Source: Thermococcus sp. (GTDB lineage Archaea > Methanobacteriota_B > Thermococci > Thermococcales > Thermococcaceae). Taken from it: DNA of 64,000 nucleotides. The stretch is taken from NCBI RefSeq assembly GCF_027011145.1, contig NZ_JALVAO010000015.1, positions 1 through 64,000 of the forward strand. The letters are read 5' to 3'. Each line of letters starts with the position of its first letter. The stretch's first letter is position 1. A program made the position numbers and the translations under genes. Shown here one piece after another: positions 34,886 through 43,135 of the stretch. A model generated the notes under the pieces. The model worked only from the letters and a program-made list of their open reading frames with translations. It was not told the DNA's origin and did no database searches.

Positions 34886-35800
34886 ATGAGGATTTACGTG
34901 CTCGGAGCCGGAAGCATAGGTTCCCTTCTCGGCGGTCTTTTGGCCAGAGCTGGAAACGACGTCCTCCTTATCGGCCGGGAGGAGCAGGTAAGGGCCATAA
35001 ACGAGAGAGGACTCAGGGTCACGGGCGTTGAGGAATTCACGGTCAATGTCAAAGCCTCGCTGTACGCTCCAAACGAGCCACCGGACTTGCTGATTCTCTC
35101 GACCAAATCATACTCAACGAAAAGCGCCCTTGAGTGCGCGAGAAACTGCATTGGCGATGGAACGTGGATTCTGAGCGTTCAAAACGGTCTCGGCAACGAG
35201 GAGCTGGCGATGAGGTATACCGAGAGGGTAATAGGCGGAATAACAACCAACGGGGCCATGCTTGAGGAGTGGGGTGTGGTCAGGTGGACGGGAAGGGGAA
35301 TAACTGTCATTGGGAAGTACCCGACGGGGAGGGACGATTTCGTTGAAGAGGTAGCCGGGGTATTCAAGGGCGCAGGGATAGAGACCAAAGTCACGGAAAA
35401 CGCAATCGGCTGGAAGTGGGCGAAGGTCATCGTTAACTCGGTCATAAACGGTCTTGGAACCGTTCTGGAAGTCAAGAACGGAACCTTGAGGGAAATCCCG
35501 GAACTTGAGGGAATCTCAGTGGAGATAGCAAGGGAAGGCTGTATTGTTGCCCAGCAACTTGGGATAGAGTTCGAGGTTCACCCCCTTGAACTGCTCTGGG
35601 ACACGATAGATAGAACCAGGAACAACTACAACTCGACCTTGCAGGACATATGGCGTGGCAGGAAAACCGAGGTGGACTACATACACGGCAAAATCGTTGA
35701 GTACGCAAACGCCGTTGGCCTTGAAGCTCCGAGGAACGAACTCCTCTGGGCACTCATCAGGGCAAAGGAAAACCTAAATAGGGGTTCAGCCAATCCATAG
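34886..35800 (+). CDS. panE: 2-dehydropantoate 2-reductase (ketopantoate reductase)
   Basis: A 304-residue enzyme reducing 2-dehydropantoate to pantoate in coenzyme A synthesis. [21 protein letters not shown] is the NAD(P) GxGxxG site; [10 protein letters not shown] near 93, the catalytic Lys/Asn region [20 protein letters not shown] near 172, and a closing [16 protein letters not shown] with Ser/Asp contacts are typical. T. kodakarensis KPR is NADH-specific and inhibited by CoA. The second ATG (34886) gives better spacing from GAGGTG than that at 34883. Confidence 0.92.
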   Translation: MRIYVLGAGSIGSLLGGLLARAGNDVLLIGREEQVRAINERGLRVTGVEEFTVNVKASLYAPNEPPDLLILSTKSYSTKSALECARNCIGDGTWILSVQNGLGNEELAMRYTERVIGGITTNGAMLEEWGVVRWTGRGITVIGKYPTGRDDFVEEVAGVFKGAGIETKVTENAIGWKWAKVIVNSVINGLGTVLEVKNGTLREIPELEGISVEIAREGCIVAQQLGIEFEVHPLELLWDTIDRTRNNYNSTLQDIWRGRKTEVDYIHGKIVEYANAVGLEAPRNELLWALIRAKENLNRGSANP

Positions 35801-35813
35801 GCGGGGTGTGGAA

Positions 35814-36461
35814 ATGGCCATCTTCGGGGGTAAGGAAAGCAACGTGTTTGAAGCAATAGACAGGCACCTGGAAGTTGTTCACAAAACCGTTAAGACATTT
35901 GAAAAGCTAATCGAAGAGTACCTTAACGGGAACCTTGGCGAAGCGAAAAAACTCGAGGAGGAAGTAACAAAGCTCGAAAGTGAAGCAGACAAGCTGAGAA
36001 GAACTATAGAACTCATGCTCTATGAGGGAGCGTTTTTGCCGGCAAGCAGAGGTGATTACGTCAGGCTGAGCGAGCTAATAGATCAGGTTGCTGATGCCGC
36101 CGAGAGTGCTGCACACACTCTTATTCTGGCCAAGCCGATGGTTCCTAGAGAATTGAAAGAAGAAATAATGGCCCTTGTTGAGGAGGCTGTAAAAACCTAC
36201 GAGAAGCTTATGGAGGCGGTAAAAGCTCTCAACGAAGATGTAGATAAGGCCTTGGAACTTGCCAAGGAGACCGAGGACATGGAGGAAAATGCCGACAGAG
36301 TAGAGTACCGGCTCAAGGCGATGGTCTTCGATAGCGAGAGCATAACAACCTATGCAAAACTGATATGGAATCAGGCCATTACAAAGATCGGTGATATTGC
36401 CGACCGCGCAGAAGACGCTTCCGACCAAGTCATGCTGATGGCGATCAAGAGGAGGGGATAA
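35814..36461 (+). CDS. DUF47/PhoU-like phosphate-transport accessory protein
   Basis: A 215-residue helical protein of the DUF47 (TIGR00153) group: AIDRHLEVVHKTVKTFEKLIEEYL, ELIDQVADAAESAAHTLILAKP and AITKIGDIADRAEDASDQVMLM. The EADxxR and DxADxxE pairs form the PhoU-like metal site. Such genes usually sit next to PiT permeases; here the neighbours are panE and serA. A second copy (46371-47045) is beside a PiT gene. It probably regulates phosphate uptake. ATG 35814 is preferred over GTG 35808. Confidence 0.85.
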   Translation: MAIFGGKESNVFEAIDRHLEVVHKTVKTFEKLIEEYLNGNLGEAKKLEEEVTKLESEADKLRRTIELMLYEGAFLPASRGDYVRLSELIDQVADAAESAAHTLILAKPMVPRELKEEIMALVEEAVKTYEKLMEAVKALNEDVDKALELAKETEDMEENADRVEYRLKAMVFDSESITTYAKLIWNQAITKIGDIADRAEDASDQVMLMAIKRRG

Positions 36462-36463
36462 AT

Positions 36464-37378
36464 ATGAAGGTTCTCGTCGCTGCTCCACTCCATCAAAAGG
36501 CCATTGAAGTTTTGAAGCAAGCTGGTTTTGATATCATCTACGAGGAATATCCAGATGAAGATAGGCTTGTTGAACTTGTTAAGGACGTTGATGCAATAAT
36601 TGTGAGGAGCAAACCGAAGGTAACGAGAAGGGTAATAGAGAACGCCCCCAAGCTCAAGGTCATCGGAAGGGCCGGCGTCGGCCTCGACAACATAGACCTC
36701 GAAGCGGCTAAAGAAAGGGGAATTAAGGTCGTCAACAGCCCAGGTGCCTCAAGCAGAAGCGTTGCCGAGCTAGTCTTCGGCCTGCTCTTTGCGGTTGCCA
36801 GAAAGATAGCCTTCGCTGACAGGAAGATGAGGGAAGGCGTCTGGGCCAAGAAGCAGTGCCTCGGCATAGAGCTTGAGGGTAAGACAATTGGAATAATAGG
36901 CTTCGGCAGAATAGGTTATCAAGTTGCGAGAATAGCCAAGGCCTTTGGAATGAACGTCCTTCTCTATGACCCTAAGCCCAATGAGGAGAGGGCAAAGGAG
37001 GTAAACGGAAGGTTCGTATCGCTTGAGGAGCTCCTGAAGGAGAGCGACGTCGTTACCCTCCACGTCCCGCTTATAGAAGCTACCTACCACCTCATAAACG
37101 AGGAGAGGCTCAGGCTTATGAAGCCAACGGCCATACTTATCAACGCAGCAAGAGGTGCGGTCGTTGACACCGATGCCCTAGTCAGAGCCCTGAATGAGGG
37201 CTGGATTTACGGAGCTGGATTGGACGTCTACGAGGAGGAGCCACTTCCGAAGGACCACCCGCTCACAAAGCTCGACAACGTTGTCCTCACTCCCCACATA
37301 GGTGCCTCAACGGAAGAGGCACAAATGCGCGCTGGAGTTCAAGTGGCGGAGCAGATTGTAAAGATTTTAAGGGGGTGA
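36464..37378 (+). CDS. serA: D-3-phosphoglycerate dehydrogenase-type 2-hydroxyacid dehydrogenase
   Basis: A 304-residue D-isomer-specific dehydrogenase with NAD site IGIIGFGRIGYQVARIAKAFG near 144, substrate-binding GRAGVGLDNIDLEAA near 70, NAARGAVVDTDALVRAL near 225 with the catalytic Arg, and TPHIGAST with the catalytic His near 280. It lacks the C-terminal ACT domain of bacterial SerA, as usual in Thermococcales, so it is not expected to be inhibited by serine through that domain. It ends at an excellent terminator. Confidence 0.9.
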   Translation: MKVLVAAPLHQKAIEVLKQAGFDIIYEEYPDEDRLVELVKDVDAIIVRSKPKVTRRVIENAPKLKVIGRAGVGLDNIDLEAAKERGIKVVNSPGASSRSVAELVFGLLFAVARKIAFADRKMREGVWAKKQCLGIELEGKTIGIIGFGRIGYQVARIAKAFGMNVLLYDPKPNEERAKEVNGRFVSLEELLKESDVVTLHVPLIEATYHLINEERLRLMKPTAILINAARGAVVDTDALVRALNEGWIYGAGLDVYEEEPLPKDHPLTKLDNVVLTPHIGASTEEAQMRAGVQVAEQIVKILRG

Positions 37379-37398
37379 ACCTCTTCTTCCCCCTTTTT
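37371..37398 (+). terminator. intrinsic terminator of the panE-DUF47-serA operon
   Basis: GGGGG (37371-37375) and CCCCC (37389-37393) form a stem across the serA stop codon, followed directly by TTTTT and then TTAAAA. It fits a canonical hairpin/T-tract terminator. Confidence 0.7.
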
Positions 37399-37416
37399 AA
37401 AAAACAAACAAAGCGG

Positions 37417-37466
37417 TCAGGGGCCGATTAGCTCATCACGACTCAGCCACCTACCCTCACATCATC
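37417..37466 (-). ncRNA. box C/D sRNA
   Basis: Read on the minus strand: box C-like ATGATGT (37465-37459), 12-13-nt guide, D' CTGA (37446-37443), 3-nt spacer, perfect C' GTGATGA (37439-37433), 12-nt guide GCTAATCGGCCC, box D CTGA (37420-37417). The box order, 12-nt guides and 3-nt D'/C' spacer are typical of Thermococcales 2'-O-methylation guides. Box C overlaps the stop codon (TGA at 37464-37462) of the signal peptidase gene, so the RNA is probably processed from its 3' end or has its promoter in that gene. Target not identified. Confidence 0.82.
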
Positions 37467-37959
37467 CCAGGCCAAGATACGTGCGAATCCAAAGGGGAAT
37501 AAGACCTATTTTGGGGAACACGAGTTCGGCTTTAGCCTCCACAGCATAGGCAGGAACACAGCCAGATATGTAGCCATCTGGAAGGCGGACCTCGAGCAGG
37601 CCTTCGGGGGTTGGATACGGCGGGTCGGGAACCGGGTTGTTGTCCCCCCAAGTTACGAAGCACGTCTCGGGCTTTCCGTCTATTTTAACGGTGTAGATGT
37701 AGCGAACGCGATGGATTATTGGATACTCGTAGCCAGGACGCTTGTAAACCACGACGTCACCAACTTTAACCTGATTCGGGCTTGTAACCCCCTTGAGGAG
37801 CACCACGTCCCCGCGGTAAAAGACCGGCTCCATAGAACCGCTGACGACTATAACCAGTGGCGAATCCGTGTGAAGGGCCACCCTGAGGCCGGCCTGGATT
37901 CCGAATACCACCACTATGGCCACCAAAAACCAAGCTACCTCCTTCTTCCACTCCTCCAT
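37462..37959 (-). CDS. signal peptidase I, archaeal type
   Basis: A 165-residue serine protease that cleaves signal peptides at the membrane. One N-terminal helix (WFLVAIVVVFGIQAGL), catalytic Ser in VVSGSMEPVFYRGDVVLLKG near residue 41, and the archaeal His replacing Lys in YPIIHRVRYIY near 82; acidic partners in WGDNNPVPDPP follow. The ATG is preceded by GGAGG and lies 25 bases inside the upstream DUF531 gene, suggesting coupling. Its stop codon is part of a C/D sRNA. Confidence 0.92.
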   Translation of the reverse strand: MEEWKKEVAWFLVAIVVVFGIQAGLRVALHTDSPLVIVVSGSMEPVFYRGDVVLLKGVTSPNQVKVGDVVVYKRPGYEYPIIHRVRYIYTVKIDGKPETCFVTWGDNNPVPDPPYPTPEGLLEVRLPDGYISGCVPAYAVEAKAELVFPKIGLIPLWIRTYLGLG

Positions 37960-38489
37960 GCCAAGGCCTCCATATACGTTGCGATTCTAACAGCTATCGC
38001 ACCTATAGCCGTGCACGTTTCAAGACTAACCCTCTTCCCCGTGACGTCCATATGATAGCGCGCCAACTTAAAGGTTTCCTTCGGGAGGCCGTGCCTCCCA
38101 AGCCCGATGAGGAGGAGAAAACGCTCGCCCTTGAGGGCCCTCTCGGCCAGTTCAAGGGGTGTTATTTCCTTTTCAGGAGAAGGCTTCCTTGTCGTTGCAA
38201 CGGAGACTCCAAACTGCGGGGGGAACCCTTTTCTCGGAAAATCGAGCAGATGGAAGCGGTTCGTTCTGGCGAGCTCGAGGAGGTACTTTCCGCCCTCACC
38301 TATCGTCGTTGACTCACTCACCTCCTCGGCAATCTCGATTGGCTTTCCCTCAAGCGGAAACCCCACGAGGGCGAGGTGAAAACCGTAGGCGTACGCTATG
38401 GGCGCGGAGCGGGCTATGGCCCTGATGTGAGCCTCGTGGAGTTTTCTAACGTCGTAGGTGTTGTAAAGGGCCAAGGTTAGCATCGGCAT
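37935..38489 (-). CDS. DUF531 family protein
   Basis: A 184-residue archaeal protein. MPMLTLALYNTYDVRKLHE is the family start; AYGFHLALVGFPLEG, ATTRKPS and LLLIGLGRHGLPKETFKLAR follow, the last resembling a nucleotide-binding or SPOUT-like knot region (the final SLETCTAIGAIAVRIA helix fits). If so it could be a methyltransferase-like protein; this is inference. The transcript is probably leaderless: TATA (38519-38512) is about 27 bases from the ATG. Confidence 0.7.
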   Translation of the reverse strand: MPMLTLALYNTYDVRKLHEAHIRAIARSAPIAYAYGFHLALVGFPLEGKPIEIAEEVSESTTIGEGGKYLLELARTNRFHLLDFPRKGFPPQFGVSVATTRKPSPEKEITPLELAERALKGERFLLLIGLGRHGLPKETFKLARYHMDVTGKRVSLETCTAIGAIAVRIATYMEALAWRSGRRR

Positions 38490-38511
38490 GATTGGAAAAA
38501 ACCTGAGAAGG

Positions 38512-38519
38512 TTTATAAG
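38512..38519. promoter_or_regulatory. bidirectional TATA element
   Basis: TTTATAAG reads CTTATAAA on the other strand and lies nearly equidistant from the DUF531 ATG (38489, leftward) and the TPR-gene ATG (38546, rightward). Neither start has a ribosome site, so both transcripts are probably leaderless and may share this one TATA. Confidence 0.5.
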
Positions 38520-38545
38520 GGTTTGGAAACTAACTAAAGGTTGCC

Positions 38546-39622
38546 ATGACGGATTTAGATAGTATTAGAGCCCTAGCCGAAAGGGGTCAGTTCGAAGAAG
38601 CTCTCGAGAGGGTGTGGGGGCTAGATGATGAGCTTGAACAAATTGAAGCTCTTGTGAGTGTTGCCCTCACAATAAGACGTAAAGGTGGGCCAGAGGATTG
38701 GATTCCGGGCATCTTAGAAGATGCAGAATACATAGCCGACCGCTCAAAAGATCCATATCTAAAGGCCGTGGGATACTCCATAGTCGCATTTGCATTTCAC
38801 ACCCTTGGGTACTACCAAGAAGCTTCTGATGTCTTTACAACTGCCATAGAAGAAGCGGGAAAAATTAAAGACCCCCTTCTTAAGGGTGAAGCCCTTGCAA
38901 CCATAGCCTACTATGTTGCCACAACTGGAGACGCTAAAACAGCAATGGGGCTCTTTGATGTTGCCTTCGAGGTTATAGCAAGGGCAGAGGTCTCATATAG
39001 GAACAAGGTTGACGGTCTTCTGAGGATAGCAGAACTCATAGAGAGCGCAGGTGATGAGTTGTTATCAAAAAAGGCTATTGGCTTCTACAGAACGGCCTTC
39101 GACATTTTCGACAAGCTTCACGTAAACCAGAGGGCTGGAGTTACCGAGAAAAAACTCCAGTTGGCGGAGATAATGAGCGAAACAGGGTTACCCGAGATAA
39201 GGCATGCACTACTTGAGGGACGCTACCGCTATGCCTTGGCCCTGATAAGGAAGAAGTTCAAAGGAGTATCTAGACTGATCGGAGAACTTGAAGTGGCCCT
39301 CTGGATGAAGAGAGTGAACGAACCGACGTACGTCGATGTCGTAAGGGATGCCCTGAGGGAAGCTGAGAACGTTGAGCTTTCACCGGCAAGCGCCCAGAGG
39401 GTTGCCATGCTCCTGACCCAGCTTGGAAGTCTCAAAGATGCACTTACGTTTGCTATGAAAATAAATGACCTAGGAAGGAAGAGCAGTGCGCTCAGGGGGA
39501 TAGCAATGGCATTGGCCGAAAGGGAGGAATACGAGGAGGCAAGAAAAGTCGCGGAATCAATACCCCTGCCGGAGGTCAGGGCGGAAACCTTAAGGGACAT
39601 CGAGACCATGTCCCTTGGGTGA
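38546..39622 (+). CDS. TPR-like helical-repeat protein
   Basis: A 358-residue, all-helical protein with degenerate TPR/SEL-type units (LAERGQFEEALERVWGLDD, SIVAFAFHTLGYYQEASDVF, IAYYVATTGDAKTAMGLFDVA, and C-terminal ALRGIAMALAEREEYEEARKV). No signal, membrane or catalytic motif. Likely a protein-interaction scaffold. It ends four bases before the M19 dipeptidase, so the two are co-transcribed. Confidence 0.7.
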   Translation: MTDLDSIRALAERGQFEEALERVWGLDDELEQIEALVSVALTIRRKGGPEDWIPGILEDAEYIADRSKDPYLKAVGYSIVAFAFHTLGYYQEASDVFTTAIEEAGKIKDPLLKGEALATIAYYVATTGDAKTAMGLFDVAFEVIARAEVSYRNKVDGLLRIAELIESAGDELLSKKAIGFYRTAFDIFDKLHVNQRAGVTEKKLQLAEIMSETGLPEIRHALLEGRYRYALALIRKKFKGVSRLIGELEVALWMKRVNEPTYVDVVRDALREAENVELSPASAQRVAMLLTQLGSLKDALTFAMKINDLGRKSSALRGIAMALAEREEYEEARKVAESIPLPEVRAETLRDIETMSLG

Positions 39623-39626
39623 GCCC

Positions 39627-40559
39627 ATGATTTTCGATGCGCACTCGGACTTGCCGACCTTCATCTACGACGAGAGAAAAGCCGGAAAAACGCGCGTCCT
39701 CGAGGACAACTACGGGAAATTCTTCAACGGCTGGGTTAGTTCGAGGGTTATGGCAATATGGACGAGGCCCGATAAGAGAAAGGAGGCAACCGTTTACGGG
39801 CTGGAGGTCCTCAACGCTTTTCTAAGGGATTTGGAGGAAAGTGAGCGCTTCGAGCTCGTGAGGAACGTTGAGGAGATGAAAAAGGTAATTGAAAATGGCA
39901 GGGTTGCCCTATGGCTCGGCCTTGAGGGAGGAGAGCCCATAGGCGAGAGCCTCGACCTTCTGGAGGTCTTTTACAGGCTCGGCCTGAGGGTTCTAACCCT
40001 GACGTGGAGCCTGAGAAATGCCATAGGCGACGGCGTCTTCGAGAGAACCAACGGCGGGCTTACGAACTTCGGCGTCGAAGTCGTTGGAAAGGCTGAAGAA
40101 CTCGGGATAGTCGTGGACTTAAGCCACATCAACGAAGCCGGCTTCTGGGACGCACTCGATGTTACATCCTTCCCAGTCATAGCATCGCACTCCAACGCGA
40201 GGAAGCTCTGCGACAACAGGAGGAACCTGACGGACGAGCAGTTGAAGGCAATAGCCGAGAGGGACGGCGTCGTTGGGGCCGTTGCGATACCGGGCTTCGT
40301 GGACAAAGAGAAGCCAACGCTCGAGAAGTACGTGGAGCACATCACTTACATGGCCGACCTTATTGGCTACCGCCACGTTGGTCTCGGCTTCGACTTCGTC
40401 TACTACCTCAAGGGCTGGAGCGGAAGGAGCGTTGAAGGCTTTGAGAACGAGTCAAGGATTCCCACGCTGGTTGAAAAGCTTAGGGAAAACTTCAGCGAGA
40501 AAGAGGTTAAGGCAATAGCCTTCAAGAACTTCGAGAGGGTTTTTGAAAGAATAACCTAA
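39627..40559 (+). CDS. membrane dipeptidase (peptidase family M19)
   Basis: A 310-residue zinc dipeptidase of the amidohydrolase fold. FDAHSDLPTFIYDE provides the HxD zinc ligands; WLGLEGGEPIGESLDLL the bridging Glu, DLSHINEAGFWDAL and IASHSNARKLCDNRRNLTDE the two His ligands, and LGFDFVYYL the distal Asp. It would hydrolyse dipeptides from peptide catabolism, or beta-lactam-like bonds. ATG 39627 with GGGTGAG is used; the earlier in-frame TTG (39615) lies inside the upstream gene. Confidence 0.9.
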   Translation: MIFDAHSDLPTFIYDERKAGKTRVLEDNYGKFFNGWVSSRVMAIWTRPDKRKEATVYGLEVLNAFLRDLEESERFELVRNVEEMKKVIENGRVALWLGLEGGEPIGESLDLLEVFYRLGLRVLTLTWSLRNAIGDGVFERTNGGLTNFGVEVVGKAEELGIVVDLSHINEAGFWDALDVTSFPVIASHSNARKLCDNRRNLTDEQLKAIAERDGVVGAVAIPGFVDKEKPTLEKYVEHITYMADLIGYRHVGLGFDFVYYLKGWSGRSVEGFENESRIPTLVEKLRENFSEKEVKAIAFKNFERVFERIT

Positions 40560-40999
40560 GGCCTCCTGAGGAAGGAAGGCAACCTCAAATGGCTCCTGCT
40601 GTTTGAAAATTTCACGAAGCCTAGGAATCTGGTTTCACCGGTCAGTTTAACGGAGAGCATTCCAAGAAGCCTCGAACGCTCGAATGTTGAGCGGAATGAC
40701 TCCGTGCTCAGTTCGGCCTCAAGGACTGGAGGCCTGTATATACCAAGCATTATGTCCAGTTCCCTGTCAGAGGCCCCTTCGGCCCGACCCTTTTTGAATG
40801 CTTTAAATGCCTGGGGGAAAACGTTTCCCCTTTCTGCATCCCTGAAAACGTGCTCTTTAAGTTCCCTCGACCAGCCACTCCATGCCAAATGCCCGGCATA
40901 TCCAAAGAAGTATCCGAGGAGATAGGCCTTTCTAACGGGATTCTTCTCCGATAGTATTTCGGCCAGCGTTACAGGTTTCCTTCGGAAGCGTCTCCTCAT
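40556..40999 (-). CDS. hypothetical protein co-transcribed with a KaiC-like ATPase
   Basis: A 147-residue basic protein (MRRRFRRKPVTLAEILSEKN) with a hydrophobic segment AYLLGYFFGYAGHLAWSGW (25-43), a helical middle (AFKKGRAEGASDRELDIMLGIY) and a basic tail (RSHLRLPSFLRRP). No family recognised. It overlaps the KaiC gene by ATGA (40996-40999), so it is translationally coupled and may act with it. Confidence 0.7.
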   Translation of the reverse strand: MRRRFRRKPVTLAEILSEKNPVRKAYLLGYFFGYAGHLAWSGWSRELKEHVFRDAERGNVFPQAFKAFKKGRAEGASDRELDIMLGIYRPPVLEAELSTESFRSTFERSRLLGMLSVKLTGETRFLGFVKFSNSRSHLRLPSFLRRP

Positions 41000-41691
41000 A
41001 TAAGTGGCCCCCTAACGGAAAGTCCTCTCGAGCCAAACTCGATGCGATACATCCTCGTCTCGTGATTTGTTCTGCGCATCTTGAGAACCTGGATAGCCCT
41101 AACCATTTTAACGCCGTCGAGATAGTAGTGAAGCATTATGACGCCATCAACGAGGTAGTGCTCCTCGGTGTAGCGGTCGAGTTCCGTAAGTTCTGCAACG
41201 AGAATGCTCGTTATGCCAAGGCTCTCAATCGTCCTCAAAAACGTTGCCAGTTCCGCCCTCTTCTCGGCAGGGTCGGTCGTCGGAAAGTCTATGGCAGTCA
41301 GCGGGTCTATAGCGAGGCGCGAAATCTTGGCTTCCCTTGCCAAATCTTTTATCCTGAACATGACGCTACTCCACTGAGGTGGCTTGGCGGTCGAGCCCCA
41401 AAGTTCTTTTCCAAGGTCATAGAGAATGAGGTTTCCCTGTGCAACATAGTCTTTAACTTCAGGCTCGAAACGCTCGAAGTCCTTGATGACCTCTTCAGGA
41501 TTGTGCACGAGAGAGATGTAGGCAACCTTTTCCCCGTTCTTTGCACCCTCCACAAGGAACTGCATAGCGAAAGTTGTCTTCCCGCTTCCAGGAGGTCCAG
41601 TGACAAGGTAAGCTTTTCCTGCGATAAAACCGCCCTCAATAAGTTCATCAAAGCCAGGAACACCAGTGCGAACTCGCTCATCGAACTTCAT
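40996..41691 (-). CDS. KaiC-domain RecA-superfamily ATPase (single domain)
   Basis: A 231-residue single KaiC domain. TGVPGFDELIEGGFIAGKAYLVTGPPGSGKTTFAMQFL carries the KaiC start and Walker A (GPPGSGKT, near residue 32); SRLAIDPLTAIDFP is the Walker B strand, and LVAELTELDRYTEEHYLVDG the catalytic E/Y region. Role in archaea unresolved, sensing or signalling suggested. It has GAGGTAAT ahead of the ATG and couples to the small basic protein downstream. Confidence 0.88.
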   Translation of the reverse strand: MKFDERVRTGVPGFDELIEGGFIAGKAYLVTGPPGSGKTTFAMQFLVEGAKNGEKVAYISLVHNPEEVIKDFERFEPEVKDYVAQGNLILYDLGKELWGSTAKPPQWSSVMFRIKDLAREAKISRLAIDPLTAIDFPTTDPAEKRAELATFLRTIESLGITSILVAELTELDRYTEEHYLVDGVIMLHYYLDGVKMVRAIQVLKMRRTNHETRMYRIEFGSRGLSVRGPLI

Positions 41692-41763
41692 ATTACCTCT
41701 CCTCCCACTTATTAATAAGTGAGGTAAACCTATATAAAAAGATGTCCCATCTCGGAGGAGGGA

Positions 41764-42630
41764 ATGGTTATGGAAGCATATTTCATAACTGCCAAGGATG
41801 CAAGAAAACTTTTACTATCAAAGGGTCCTGTAAAGCTCAACCTCGACCTCAGGAAGACCAACAGAACGTGGACAATAGAGAGGGAGGGAGACGAGTTCGT
41901 ATTCCCCGACGGCACGAGGGTCTTGAAGGAGGTAATCGAAAAAATAGCGAGGGACGATAAGAGCGTGTACTTCATCAAAAACGGGGGAGTTTACAAGGCG
42001 GCGATAGCAGGTGAAGGCTTCTACAAGCTCGTCCCGACGATTCCACCTACGATAGAGATAAACGGCATAAGGATGCATCGCACGAAAGAAGTAAACCCCC
42101 TTCAGGACACGAGGAACAAGGTGAACGCGGTGAAGCCGAAGGAGGGCGAAACGGTTCTGGACACCTGCATGGGACTAGGCTACACTGCTATAGAGGCCTC
42201 AAAGAGGGGGGCCTATGTTATAACGATTGAAAAGGACCCCAACGTGATTGAACTCGCGAGAATAAACCCGTGGAGCAGGGAGCTCTTCACAGGCGGGAGA
42301 ATACAGGTCATTCAGGGAGATTCCTTCGAGGTTGTAAAGAGGTTCAACGACGAGAGCTTTGACGTGGTAATCCACGACCCACCGCGCTTCTCTTTAGCAG
42401 GTCAGCTCTACTCGGAGGAGTTTTACCGCGAGCTCTACAGGATTCTCAAACCGGGCGGAAGGCTCTTCCACTACGTCGGCAACCCCGGGAAGAGATACAG
42501 GAGGAAAGACCTGCAAAAAGGCGTTATGGAACGCCTCAGGAAAGCCGGTTTCGTTGGAGTTAAGCGCGTTGAGGAGGCCCTCGGCGTTGTGGCGAGGAAA
42601 CCTTCCATCACACGAGGACAAAGCCCCTGA
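41764..42630 (+). CDS. SAM-dependent methyltransferase (COG2521-like)
   Basis: A 288-residue protein: an N-terminal domain (1-100) with strand-rich KLNLDLRKTNRTWTIERE and MHRTKEVNPLQDTRNKVNAVK, then a Rossmann methyltransferase with VLDTCMGLGYTAIEASKRGA (motif I, near 130), FDVVIHDPPRFSLAGQLYS (motif IV, DPPR) and LKPGGRLFHYVG. The DPPR motif is typical of N-methyltransferases acting on RNA or DNA bases; the target is unknown. Start 41764 has GGAGGAGGGA upstream; 41770 is an alternative. Convergent 23-base overlap with the next gene. Confidence 0.82.
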   Translation: MVMEAYFITAKDARKLLLSKGPVKLNLDLRKTNRTWTIEREGDEFVFPDGTRVLKEVIEKIARDDKSVYFIKNGGVYKAAIAGEGFYKLVPTIPPTIEINGIRMHRTKEVNPLQDTRNKVNAVKPKEGETVLDTCMGLGYTAIEASKRGAYVITIEKDPNVIELARINPWSRELFTGGRIQVIQGDSFEVVKRFNDESFDVVIHDPPRFSLAGQLYSEEFYRELYRILKPGGRLFHYVGNPGKRYRRKDLQKGVMERLRKAGFVGVKRVEEALGVVARKPSITRGQSP

Positions 42631-43045
42631 AGGCAACCCGGGTTCCGGGCGTTAGTTCCTCCGAAAACATCACATCGGAGCGAACTTCCCGTCTGATTGC
42701 GTAGACACTCGACGACTCAAGCTCAACCGAGCCAACTCTGAGGGCCAAGACTTTAAGGGACTCATCCGGGAGGGTGGCCAGAAAACCGGAGTACCTTTCG
42801 CCGGTTTCGACGTCCTCAAAAGTGCCGAGATATGTTTTTGGTTCCCCATAGGCCAGACCAATGACGTCAAGCCCTCCGAAGACTTCCTCAGCAACGGTTC
42901 TAAGAGATGCGAGCTCTTCCAACCTGTTCCAGGGTTTCCCAACCGTGAACTCAAAAACACCCGGGCTTATCCTGGAGTCAACCTCCACGCTCCTCTCAAA
43001 GACCAAGTCGTTTCCTACGCTAAAAACCCTAAACCTCGCGACCAT
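42608..43045 (-). CDS. hypothetical protein
   Basis: A 145-residue strand-rich protein (ARFRVFSVGNDLVFERSVEVDS, LDVIGLAYGEPKTYLGTFEDVETGERYSGFLATLP, SDVMFSEELTPGTRVAFRGFVLV). No signal or catalytic residues evident; no family recognised. The TATA-like ATTTATAAAAGC at about 43064-43075 and the lack of a ribosome site suggest a leaderless transcript. Confidence 0.7.
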   Translation of the reverse strand: MVARFRVFSVGNDLVFERSVEVDSRISPGVFEFTVGKPWNRLEELASLRTVAEEVFGGLDVIGLAYGEPKTYLGTFEDVETGERYSGFLATLPDESLKVLALRVGSVELESSSVYAIRREVRSDVMFSEELTPGTRVAFRGFVLV

Positions 43046-43135
43046 GGACGATAAAACATCTCAGCTTTTATAAATTTTTCGATAAACATCGGTAAATTTA
43101 AAAGAATTTTCGAAAAAAAGCTGTGAAAATGGAAA

